This document shows, piece after piece, positions 1 to 10,200 of a DNA stretch of 64,000 bases (position 1 is its first letter; every line of letters begins with the position of its first letter). The position numbers and the translations under genes were made by a program. Location of the stretch: assembly GCA_036023115.1 (NCBI GenBank), contig JAYKKT010000047.1:2354001-2418000 (forward strand), given 5' to 3'. The DNA is from Brasenia schreberi. Lineage: Eukaryota; Streptophyta; Magnoliopsida; Nymphaeales; Cabombaceae. The notes below the pieces were generated by a model that was not told where the DNA came from, made no database searches, and was given only the letters and a program-made list of their open reading frames with translations.

Positions 1-395
1 ACTGAGAACCAGAACGAGGGATCACTCAATTCGATTCCAGTTTCACCTCTTATAGAATCAGAACCGAAACTGGCAATTCCAAACTACTAGTTTTGGTATT
101 TTTAAAAAAAAATCTTATACTTTTAAAGTTTTTAATAAAAGTACCGGTTACATGCGGTTCCATAATAGTACCGGAGCAGGTCCCTAGCTGGTTCAATTAT
201 GGCTTCTGGTTCTTGGCTAATTGGAACTGACGATTTGAAACCGTAGGTTCCGATTTACCCAAAACTGGACATGTCTACTATTTCCTATGATCCAAATCCA
301 AGTTTAGCAATCCAAACAGGATCCAATCAAGAGTTTGATTTAAAATCGGTATTCACATCCAAAATCACTCTGTTTGGACCTGCTAAGGAAGAAGA

Positions 396-700
396 GTCTA
401 CAACAACAACAACTAAGCCTTTTCCCATAGTAGATGGGGTCGGCTACATGGATTCTTTGTTTCCACATAGCCCTATCATGTGTCATGTTAACATTTAACT
501 CACAATAAGCTAGATCATTGTTTATTGTTTCTTTCCAACACTTTTGTGGTCGTCCTCTACCTCTTTTAATACTTTCAAAATTTAGTTTTTTTGTATCTTC
601 TTACACTTCTTACGCGTTCTTCTTTTGATCTTTTTTCTATATGTCCGAACCATCTTAAACGATATTCTCTCATTTATCCTCTATTGGGTTTGATACAGTT
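396..700 (-). mobile_element. RTE LINE 3' fragment
   Basis: Begins on the plus strand with CAACAACAACAACTAAGCC, then GGGGTCGGCTACATGGATTC, matching the 3' ends at 11440 and 31215. It ends near the equivalent of the [10 protein letters not shown] coding block. Divergent and truncated at the 5' end. Confidence 0.85.
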
Positions 701-1330
701 TAGTGGACCTTAATTGAATAGAATAACCTTGCATTGAGGGGAGAAATATAGCAGGGACACCAACAGGGTGTTTGATTGCAAGGTCGGGACTATGGAACTG
801 AAACGAGTTTGAGTCAAGGCCTGCATTTGATCATAATGCTCTGGTAGAAGCGTTGGTGATACGAGGAAGGTGTTGAGAAAGTTTTAATGGTGGCATTCAA
901 TTCAATGCCTCCTTGTTGTTTCTGTGTTAGCTTCTTCCTCGGTTCCATCTAGTGATGATGGCGACCTTACATAATTTTCAAGGTGTGGCTCAGGAAATTT
1001 TTAATGATTTTCAGTATTTTGTATTGGAGTTTTCTTTTTGGACATGTTGGTGAACCCCAGATCCACATAGAAGATGGCAGAACCAGCTTTTACAAAGAAA
1101 GTAAGTAGGATGGGGATGCATGCTGTTGGGTCTGTGTCTGCAACGTTATCCGAAACCCAATTTTGACTTTCATGCCAAATGCGAATAAAGCCAGTTTAAT
1201 TCAACCTGTCGTTACCTTTATAAGAAACATAAATGTTATCAATAAAACCAATGATTTTTTTATCTTTTCATACTCTTTCCATGAGACTCAATACTTGAAT
1301 CTTCTCTTAAGAAACTATTATAGATATCAA
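701..1330. other. Intergenic stretch with no recognisable gene
   Basis: No ORF with a recognisable domain, no splice-linked exons and no clear repeat boundaries were seen. Confidence 0.5.
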
Positions 1331-1504
1331 AGTGGTGGATCTAGAAATTCTTTTGGGGTAGAGCAAATAGCCCCCAAATGGTTTTGGGTAGAGCAAACTA
1401 TGCATTGTAGCCCATGGATCTTACCATGGGCTATAGACTTTAAGTTGAAAATCGATTTTGGATATTTTGGGTGGGGCACTCCGCTCAATATGGATCCACC
1501 ACTG
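1331..1504. mobile_element. hAT-type MITE with 8-bp duplication
   Basis: A 174-bp element with terminal inverted repeats AGTGGTGGATC and GGATCCACCACTG, flanked by the direct duplication GATATCAA at 1323-1330 and 1505-1512. The 8-bp duplication and CAGTGG-type ends fit non-autonomous hAT elements. It has no coding capacity. Confidence 0.85.
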
Positions 1505-1972
1505 GATATCAATTGACTTAGCAATTGGATCATTGTCGGTATCGTGTCATTGACATGGGTTTTACCCTTTTAACTATAGGTGCTCCACGACGAGGAGTAT
1601 GGGCTCATGGATCCCCTTTAACGTTAACCATATCTTTGGATGGGGTCCATTCTCGCCCAATCGCGCTTAACTTCTAGTTCTATGAGCTTTAGTAGATTAA
1701 GAGTGAAAATATTTCAATTGCATAAATGATATAATAAAGTTTTGTGAAAATATTGTAACTACCTAAGGCAACTCTCCTTCTTTATCTAAGCTTTAGACCG
1801 GATCTACAATGTGACCACTCACTATGGTGAAGTTCATCATTTGTTTGAGGATAGAAGAGGTTGTTTTTGTCAATGACAAGCTTGGGACAGGCAAAAACCT
1901 ACCAGGTATATTCATTGAAAAAAAAGATCATGTAAATATTATAGAGCCATCGGGAACTAGTTGTGGGACTAT

Positions 1973-2099
1973 CAGTAGTGGATCTGGTGGGGTGGGTACC
2001 ATGCTACCCGAAATTCTGAAAATTGATATTTTTGTATTGAAGTTTCAAAAAAAAGATAAAGCACGCTCCACCCGAAACAAATTTTTGGATCCGCCAGTG
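1973..2099. mobile_element. Related hAT-type MITE, second copy
   Basis: Ends CAGTAGTGGATC and GGATCCGCCAGTG resemble the element at 1331-1504. The flanks GGGACTAT (1965-1972) and GAGACGAT (2100-2107) match at 6 of 8 bases, consistent with an aged 8-bp duplication. The interior includes GGGGTGGG and CCACCC blocks. Confidence 0.65.
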
Positions 2100-2107
2100 G
2101 AGACGAT

Positions 2108-2639
2108 CCTTCAAATTATATCCTATTATATTTTTTTAATTGCAAACATGGAGTGATATTGTCATAAAAAGGAAATACCAAGGTAGCCCTCTCAAGGTCC
2201 CCGATTTATGACCCACAATTGTGAACCCCTTATACCCTTGTATTTAAGAACTCAAGAGGTCCTTGGGGGAGGACTATATGCTTTTGGGTTTCATATCCCC
2301 TATGGTTATAATTTTTAATGGGGTGCTTGATTTTGATATCAAGACCACAATTTAAATTATAATTCTATTTTTGATAGACCTCATAATCAAGTAAAAAGTA
2401 TAATTATCACTGTTGTTTACTGCATTGAGATACGTGTTTGATTATGTGGAGAACATAGTCCCAAGCCTCGTGATCAAACACTACAACTCAACATTTTGAA
2501 CTTTGGGTATATCAATGAGGAATTATGCTTCTTTTGAGTTAGCCTTATTATTCTTAGCTTTCGCTAGCCACTTCCCTAGCCATATATATTAAAAGCTCCA
2601 AGCAATCGAATGCACTCTGCGCACTAAAGGAGAAGGTTT
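2108..2639. other. Intergenic stretch, nothing recognised
   Basis: AT-rich sequence with no coding signal or repeat boundary that I can support. Confidence 0.5.
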
Positions 2640-2655
2640 AGGATGCAAGTGCTTT

Positions 2656-2782
2656 TTCTTTTTGGTTATAAGAGGAGGCCGAAGCCTAATACACACCCAC
2701 ACATGCACCCTCTGGGAGTCGAACTCCTCACTACCAACAACGGCTCTAGAGTGCCCTACCACTGAGCTAATACTCTGGGTGC
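2656..2782 (-). mobile_element. tRNA-derived SINE (copy A)
   Basis: On the minus strand it opens with a tRNA-like head: an A-box-like TTAGCTCAGTGGTAGGGCAC and a B-box-like GAGTTCGACTCCC. A body with GGCTTCGGCCTCC follows, then an A-rich tail. Flanks AGGATGCAAGTGCTTT (2640-2655) and AGGATGTCAGTGCTTT (2783-2798) form a 16-bp target-site duplication with two mismatches. It is not a functional tRNA because no folded 3' acceptor half is present. Confidence 0.9.
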
Positions 2783-3273
2783 AGGATGTCAGTGCTTTGA
2801 TCACTGCTCTACTAGCAACCGAGTTGTGGCCGACTGTGATATAACATGATGAAAATTTAAGCAAAATAATAAACTATAATAAACTCATCAATAAGGGACT
2901 TCACTAACTCAAGTACCTTAGTTTCACCCATTTGGTCAGATCCAAAAAATAAAACAGGATCCGGTGGATTCAAGTTAAGTTATGATCTTCGCATCCGAAC
3001 AAGGATCCAGCGGATAATTGGATCTGACTAGGTCCACATTTGCATATAAAACTACAACCACACGAGCTAAACGGGTCGTGTTCAGTCAAAATTCTGAACC
3101 CAAATCCAAGTCCGAGTTATGCAAGTTTCAGTTAAATCGGATTCAGTAATTCAAGGATGCAACCCGAATTTGAACCCCGTTTTTTTTGGGAAGGATGAAG
3201 CCACGTGCACGTCTCGGATATCGAATGCATAAACTACAATTTGTGAGTCGAACCCATGAATTTTTAGTTCTTT

Positions 3274-3386
3274 TCCTTTCAGGGTATGGCGAGTCCGAAG
3301 CCATAGATGCGTTCCCTGAGTATTGAACTCATGACCTCCAACGTCGAGTGGACCCCTCGCCAGGGGAGCAACTGTTCGTTGCGCTG
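3274..3386 (-). mobile_element. tRNA-derived SINE (copy B)
   Basis: Bounded by a perfect 14-bp duplication ATTTTTAGTTCTTT at 3260-3273 and 3387-3400. On the minus strand it has a B-box-like GAGTTCAATACTC and the family body motif GGCTTCGGAC. A second partial tRNA-like piece with GGTTCGACTCAC lies just left at about 3190-3258. Confidence 0.8.
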
Positions 3387-3400
3387 ATTTTTAGTTCTTT

Positions 3401-3592
3401 CTTGCACTCACTCGCACACACATGCGCGTGAGCACTCACAAGCACTCGTTATCCCTCCCTTGAACGCCTCTGTGTGTGTGTGTGTCGGAGAAGAAGGAAG
3501 TGATGGCGTCCATCAATACGCTAACGAGCCACCTGTTGTACTCACAATCGGATCGTATGCAAAACCCTATCTCTTCTTCTTTCTGCACCTGT

Positions 3593-3630
<38 letters not shown>

Positions 3631-4180
3631 GTGTCTTGTTCGTTTCTGAGCCATGCAATCGAGTTCTGGTTGCTTCTTTTCCATGTTACTATGGTTCCGT
3701 CCTCAAATACAACTTTTTAGGTCACAAGCGTGAGTTAAGAAGAATTTGGTACATTTTCAAGTAAAATTTACGGTTCTTGCTTTTGAAATTTCTGGATGAA
3801 TTTCGCTACCGGTGGAAATAGGTTTTGTTCGAATAGTGTAATACATACGCGTAATGAAGGAACTCACATTCGTCTCCTTTTCTTATGGTGGTCGTATTTG
3901 GCGTTTCATTAGCTTCTTTCCATTAGCTGAAGCTATTACTGCTTCGGGGTAATTAGCTTCCTGTGTGGGTTGTGATTTGACAGTCTGATTGCATGACGTG
4001 TATATTAAGAAAAAAGAGAAGAAATGGTACATGTGTGTATCAGTGTTCCATTCTAATGTGTTATTTGTTCCTTTTAGTTCTTGGACCCTATTAGCATATA
4101 TTGGAGTTCCATTTTGTAATTACTAGAATATATTAATTGGGATATGTTTGCTTAGAATGGATATAATGGCTAACTTGATC
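3401..4180. other. Non-repetitive stretch with CT and GT microsatellites
   Basis: Holds (GT)n at about 3470-3485 and (CT)n at 3597-3628. An ATG at about 3503 opens MASINTLTSHLLYSQSDR, which runs into the CT tract. It could be a first exon of a lost or unrecognised gene, but no downstream exon was found. Confidence 0.35.
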
Positions 4181-4289
4181 CTTGCCTCAGGCGAGCATGG
4201 TATCAAAGATATTGTTTTGGATTACCATACTGTTACTCTTCCTTGGTTGTCCTGAAAAAGAATGTGGTTGACCTTCTCAAAATCAAGAG

Positions 4290-5480
4290 TATATCTCCTT
4301 GGCATGAATCCAAATTGGTTCTCCGTTATACGCGATACTTGTCTTAACTTAAGTTTGATAATTTTTTTCCCATAATTTTATAGTATGGCTCTTGATACCC
4401 CGATAATTCGCACAATTCTAAATGTCTCCCTTTTTCTTATATATGGGTATAAGTGTACTCGCTCTTCATTCCTTAGGTATCTTTTGGTTTCTCCATATTT
4501 CATTAAATAGTCTTGTAAGTCAAGTGATTCTTTTCTTTCCTAAAATTTTTCGTAATTCGCACAATTCTAAATGTCTCCCTTGTTCTTGTATATGGGTATA
4601 AGTGTACTCGCTCTTCATTCCTCAGGTATCTTTTGGTTTCTTCATATTTTATTAAATAGTCTTTTAAGTCAAGTGATTCTTTTCTCTCCTAGGATTTTTC
4701 ATAATTCGCACAATTCTGAATGTCTCCCTTGTTCTTGTATATGGGTATAAGTGTACTCGCACTTCATTCCTTAGGTATCTTTTGGTTTCTCCATATTTCA
4801 TTAAATAGTCTTGTAAGTCAAGTGATTCTTTTCTCTCCTAGGATTTTTCAAACTTCTGTAGAAATATTGTCCGGTCCTACAAATTTACCATCCTTTATAT
4901 GTTTAAGAGTCTCTTTGACTTCATTATTTTGAATACGTTGGTAGAAATTGTGGTTTATATACTTTTCTGATTTGGCTAACTCTCTTAAGATAATACTAAC
5001 ATCTTTGTTTTCATTAAAAAAATATATAAATAATTTTTCATCTATTTTTGTATATCATCATCTGCCACTAGAATTTTCTCATCCTCATCTTTGATGCATC
5101 TAACAAAATTAAGATACTAGTTTTCTTATCTCTAGCCCTAACTATCCTAAAAATATTTCTTTTACCCTCTTTTCAGTTGAGATTTCTATATTAGATATTC
5201 CCAAATTTTAGCTTTTGCTTCACCACGGTTTTTTCACTTCTTTCTTTGCTTTCTTGTAAGCCTCTAAAGTTTCACTAGTCTTCTTAGCATAATGTAATTT
5301 GTAGCATGCCCTCTTTGCCTTGATTTCATCTTGCACCACTTCACTCCACCAAGCTTATTTTTGTGCTGGAACACTTCCCTTAAATTCACCTAACACATCT
5401 TTCGCTACTTTCCTAATATGTATAGCCATATTGTTCCACTTCCACATATCACAAGGTGAACCAACATAATTTCAAGCATC
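4290..5480 (-). mobile_element. RTE LINE fragment with an internal triplication
   Basis: Corresponds to roughly 32380-33240 of the longer LINE in this window (between reverse transcriptase and endonuclease). A 149-bp unit that occurs once there is present three times here, at 4404-4552, 4553-4701 and 4702-4850. No intact ORF. Confidence 0.85.
4404..4850 (-). repeat. 149-bp LINE segment in three tandem copies
   Basis: Each unit starts TAATTCGCACAATTCT and contains TATGGGTATAAGTGTACTCG and TTTTTGGTTTC-type blocks. Copies differ by a few substitutions, so the duplication is not very recent. Confidence 0.88.
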
Positions 5481-5489
5481 TCCTCCACT

Positions 5490-5800
5490 AACATAATGTC
5501 AACTCCAAATAACATACATCAAGGTACTTCATTGTGAATATGTTTTGTTAACTCATCAATCACCATTATAAATAAGTATGGACTTGATGTAACTCAATAT
5601 TAACTTCAAAGAAGTCTATCATTCTTTCATAAGTTCTCACACATGTTTTTGCACATTCGTACATGTCTCTAAAAAGGTTTATGTATGTCAATGGGATACC
5701 TATTTTTTTCAAGGATTTTCAAAGAACATCCCTTGGTACCCTATCGTAAGCTTTTCTTATCTCTAGCCCTAGTTATCCTAAAAAGCAGTTGAATTGAAAA
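5490..5800 (-). mobile_element. Second RTE LINE fragment, out of order
   Basis: Matches the reverse transcriptase region equivalent to 31990-32270 of the longer copy. In an intact element this precedes the piece at 4290-5480, so the two are rearranged or come from separate insertions. Confidence 0.75.
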
Positions 5801-5865
5801 AGAACCCATTTGGGTTCGATCTGTGAGTTGAAGATGTTAAAACCTTTTTTTTTACTTTATCTTAG

Positions 5866-5906
5866 CCGACCCCGTCTAGTATGGGAAAAGGCTTAGTTGT
5901 TGTTTA
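5866..5906 (+). mobile_element. Ultra-short RTE-tail insertion (41 bp)
   Basis: Flanked by a perfect 16-bp duplication TTTTACTTTATCTTAG at 5850-5865 and 5907-5922. The insert is only the LINE 3' end, from CCGACCCCGTCTAG to GGCTTAGTTGTTG. Two more inserts with nearly the same 5' boundary are at 42604-42645 and 61454-61502. Confidence 0.92.
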
Positions 5907-6034
5907 TTTTACTTTATCTTAGTTTTAAATTACACATCAGTTCACACCAATCTCGACGACCTATCGTTGTTTTTCCCAAAAAAAAGTTGGATTCAAAAGT
6001 TGAAATTGGCATCAACTTAAACTGATCTTGTTGT

Positions 6035-6245
6035 ACTTAGACATCAGAACTGGAACTGAACCAGGGATCCCCACAGTTTGGTTCTGGTTTCACCGGCAAT
6101 TCAAACCATCATTTCGGACATCTTTTTATTCTTTTTTGAATTTTCAAATTCTTTTATGTACTGTTATGGGTTTTAGCGGTTTGCAACATGGTTTCAGTTC
6201 TGTTCCAGTTCTTGGTATTTGGAGAACCAGAATATGGCCATGTCT
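6035..6245. repeat. Degenerate GGTTC/GAACC-rich dispersed repeat
   Basis: Many GGTTCTGGTTTC and GAACCAG words, ending GGCCATGTCTAG. Similar blocks occur at 1-265, 22556-22860, 61740-61910 and 62577-62755, most with a GGCCATGTCTA-like end. No TSD or coding capacity was established. Confidence 0.6.
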
Positions 6246-6357
6246 AGTTGTACTTTGGTTCGACATTGGCCTAGCAAAATATCATGATGTTGGCGTACTT
6301 AATTTTGCATGGAGGGATCAGGATCTTATAGTTTCTTAACATAGGATTAAACTGGAT

Positions 6358-6479
6358 CATAGCACGAGTGGTAGCTCTCATGGCTAAGGGGTCTACTCAC
6401 AAGTTGAAGGTCAGGTGCTCAATACCCAGGAGGTGCACATGGCTTGGGCCTCCCCATTGCACAGCACACACACAAAAAA
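6358..6479 (+). mobile_element. tRNA-derived SINE (copy C)
   Basis: Starts with a tRNA-like head (GAGTGGTAGCTC, then GGTCAGGTGCTCAATACCC as a degenerate B box). It carries the body motif GGCTTGGGCCTCC and an A-rich tail. Flanked by AAACTGGAT at 6349-6357 and 6480-6488. Confidence 0.75.
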
Positions 6480-6777
6480 AAACTGGATTGCCTTGGGGAT
6501 TATGTCATGATGAGGAAACACAATACACGGGCATTATTTGGCATTATATAGCTCATGATGAGGAAATATAATAGTTCTCCAAGCTTTTTTGCTTGTTTAA
6601 GAATTTGAAATTTGAAAGCCGAACCTTCCCCAGCTGCTGTTTTTGTTCTTTTCTAATTTTTTTATTTGACCGTTGATAAGATGAACATTATTTGTGGGAG
6701 GGTTTAGCGTTCTATCTTCTTGCCTCGACTATGGATGGCGATCTCTAACACGATTCTGAAACCCATCCGACACGGAC

Positions 6778-6962
6778 CCGACGAGAATTGAGCACAATGG
6801 CAACCGAGCCCACTTAGTACAGGAGAAGGAAAGGTTTTGGTTTTATCACACACGACCCAGAAACCTACCCGACGAGAGAATCGAGCATAGTGGCGATCAA
6901 CGATCTATGTAGTCGAGCCCACTTAGTACAGGAGAAGGCATGGTTTTGGTTTTACCACAAAG
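6778..6962 (+). repeat. Imperfect tandem duplication upstream of the QWRF gene
   Basis: Two direct copies start with CGACGAGA (about 6778 and 6870). They share GAGCCCACTTAGTACAGGAG followed by GTTTTGGTTTTA. The second copy carries about 20 extra bases (GATCTATGTAGTC region). It sits 300-500 bp before the proposed start codon, where promoter elements would be expected. Confidence 0.7.
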
Positions 6963-7018
6963 TCTATGTACAGGGTCGTTTACGACACGAGTCTCTGTGA
7001 TATGCGGTGTAACTTCAT

Positions 7019-7275
7019 TCAAAAACAGGAAGCGCGCCTCACTAACCCTCGCGCATTTAAGACCGGCAGGATGAGTGACAGTGACACGGAAACAGTTTGA
7101 TATGGAAGCGAAACAGGTTCCTCATCTTCTCTCTCTCTCTCTCTCTCTCTCAAGGAGTTTGAACGTTGTTCTTCCACTGTGACGGCTTTGCCTATGCCGA
7201 CGTCTCTCTCTCGCTCTCTGCATTTAGTACCTACTACTCCCACTGTAGTGTCATGGACGATTTGCTTTGGAATTC
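7019..7275 (+). promoter_or_regulatory. Probable 5' leader of the QWRF gene with CT microsatellite
   Basis: A CT tract lies at about 7130-7150 with a shorter one near 7203-7220, as is common in plant 5' untranslated leaders. An ATG at 7253 opens a short out-of-frame uORF that overlaps the proposed start at 7276. No TATA box was assigned with confidence. Confidence 0.4.
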
Positions 7276-10200
7276 ATGTCTAAGCGGAGTGGTATGTCTG
7301 ATATGATAATGAAGACACCCATTTATCTGCGTTGCTGGAACTTGAGTTTAATGTTTGGTGGAATGCATATCTCACTCAATGGTTGTAGTTCGTGAACTTG
7401 CCGAAACTTTCAGGTTATTTTGTTAAGGGGATGCGGCTGCTGTTCCGTGAATCATCTTGAAGGGCATTATGAGTATGTAACCAAAAGGATTGATTCGGAT
7501 AGTTTTAATGGCGTTAAGAGTGTTTGTATTCTCTATTAGAATTTGATTTGGGTGTTGTTATTCTTTTGCTACAGCTTCAATTGAGCAACACAGCTTTCGC
7601 ATTACAGATTCTGATCAAAAACCGCCATTGGCGCCTTCGGACAAGAATAATGATGGGGTCACCTCTCGAAAACCCAAAACCAGGGAAATTAGTTCTAGGT
7701 ATATGCACTCTTCTTCATATACTTCATCACTTTTGACTCCTACAGTTCCAACGAGACATTGCCCGTCTCCAATCATCGGCCAAAATTCCGCATTACAGAA
7801 TCTGAAACGAGCCCAATCAGTGCAGAGAAGACTACCATCAAACCAGTCCCTCTCTGGCAGGCCAACTGCCGCTGCTCAGGATTCAAATTTTAACAATGTT
7901 ATTGCCGATTCGAATAGCTTGGCGACCGGCAGGTCGCTGGATGGTTTATGTCCATCCATGCGTAATTCTTGCGATTCCTACCAGGCTGACAGCTGCACTC
8001 ATGTTAACAAAAGAGAACAGCATGTGGGTCATCCTTCATTGACGCCTTCCACCAATAGGCAATATGAATCTTCTGCAATTCCCTCCAAGGCAGTGCCGAA
8101 GAGACCGGAGGCAACTTTTCGGACCAAAAATGGTGATGAACCTGATAATTCAAAGGCTTTGGGTAATTCTCATGCTAAAATGGTTGGTCTCCATCATCGG
8201 GTGAGTAGAAGTGTATTGAAGGGGAATGCCGTCAACAGAAGTTTAGATCTCTGTGATAAAACTAGCAAGGCTGCTGCTTCGTTAGCTCAAGTACTGGGAG
8301 TGCAATATGATTCTATCAACAGGGATTTCCAGCAATCCGTTACTGAAGACTGCTTGCTGGTCAAGCAAAATAATGCAGTGAGGAGAATGTCATTTGATGG
8401 TAGAGCAGAGTCTGAAAATCACGGAACCGTGATGAAGGAGAACTTGCATTTCGCTGAGGAAGATTGTTCGTCTCATGTTTCAGATAGTTTCCTGCGTTTG
8501 TCTGATTCCCTGTCTGCTTTGGAGATTTTTTCAATCGGATGTGATCTGAACATAGAGGGAGATGTGGGGAATTCAAGAAAAGGTGATGGAGTGACAACTG
8601 CTAAGGAAATTATTGTGTCTTCGAGGTTCTTGCAGACGACAAACAATAGGAGTCAGCGTCATCAAAGGTGGCGATCTTGTACACCAGAGCGACACACATC
8701 ATCTTCGACTCCGCGTCCTTCTCGAACACCGCAGCAGGCAAAGGGTACTTCGTCAAATCTACTAGAAAGAGTTACGTCAAATCCTTCCATCGATGGATCT
8801 CAATCTTTGCCTTCATCACCCATCAATTTTGTAACGGCTTCCTCACCATCAACAGGTTTGATCAGTCCATCCAGGATAAGGGAGCAAATTCTGTCCAGAA
8901 CAAACTCTTTGCGTGTCCATTCTATCAGTTCTTCATCCATTCCCAATCTTGTTGTGGAAGAAAGGAAAGGAAATAAGCGTTTAAACCAGGTAAAAGATTC
9001 TCATCAGTTGAGGCTTCTTTATAATAGACATTTGCAATGGCGGTTTGCCAATGCCAGAGCGCATGCTGCATCAGCTGTCCAAACTGCGAAGGCAAAGGTA
9101 AGATCAAATACTTATAAGTTCTTTGTTCTTTCTTGCGATGATTGCAATTTTAGATACTTCTCTTTTGTGCATACTGAGTTACATCCACCACCTTTGAATG
9201 GATTCAGATTTATGCGTCAAGAACTTAAGTTGCAAAAGCAACTGCTTGGAAACTGTCGTACTAGTTATGAAGAACATTCTGGTAAATGGATGCTCAAATG
9301 CTTTGGCCTCTGAACCACGCCCTGGCTGATAGGACCATAAAAGATTGATAATGCCTTAAATCACAATAATGAGTATACAAATGAAATTATCTGTTGAGTT
9401 AATCTCCGTTTCCCCATCTTTGTTCTGTTTCAAGAATATGACATATTTCATTTATGTACTAATGGACAAGGCATGGAAAACACTATAAGGCGCTTGGAAG
9501 TACACAAGCCAATATCCTTTCTACTTTAGAATTAGGAGAGGTTTACAATCATCTCTTTTTCTTTATGATGCAGGATCTCCTTTACAATGTTTATGCAGTT
9601 ACTTTGGACCTATGGCATCGTGTGACATTGAAAAATATTGAGCTTCAACAACTGCGCTGGGATATGAATCTGTATTCACTTCTTAAAGGGCAGGTGATGC
9701 AGTTTTTTTCCGTCTGTCTTGCTAAATAGATTCTTAGTGGTTTCAGTATATGCGAGTGCATCCAATTTACCTGGTTATTCGTTGCAGTTTCAAGGTCCAT
9801 ATAATTATTTAAAGGTGATTACCAATTTTTCAATTAATGATCACATTCTCCTGCTGATTAAAACTTCAGTTCAAGAATAATTCAACAAGAATTTCTCAGA
9901 ATTTTTTCGCTATACTTATAAGTTCTTGTTCATCACGTAACTTTTTTGTTGCTGTCCTATCTATGACAAAGAACACCTAGTCTGATCTGGTTCCAGAATG
10001 AGTTAAATGTTTTTATCTTGTTCTCAACTTTTTATGATGAAGACATTACCGCCATGAGTCATGGGTTATACGTGACTAGGTGTTAGTTGTTGCAATGCAG
10101 GAAAAGATAGGGTCCTTCCTATCTGCATCTGCAAATTGATGTCTCTAGGTACAGTTGAGAACCAGGAGACAAGAGGGTCGCACTAATCTTTCCTTGTAAA

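Noticed and set aside
1163..1516. 117-codon ORF
   Set aside because: Its second half is the MITE at 1331-1504 and the first half has no recognisable domain.
2656..2782. tRNA gene on the minus strand
   Set aside because: A and B boxes are tRNA-like, but the sequence continues into a SINE body and A-rich tail and is flanked by a target-site duplication. No cloverleaf acceptor end is present.
3503..3628. First exon of a gene starting MASINTLTSHLL
   Set aside because: Reasonable start context, but the frame enters a CT microsatellite and no downstream exon or homologue could be recognised, so it was listed only as a possibility.
7628..9313. 561-codon ORF taken as a complete single-exon gene
   Set aside because: Starts at TTG, not ATG, and runs through the GT donor at 9098 into intron sequence. 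The real protein continues in downstream exons.
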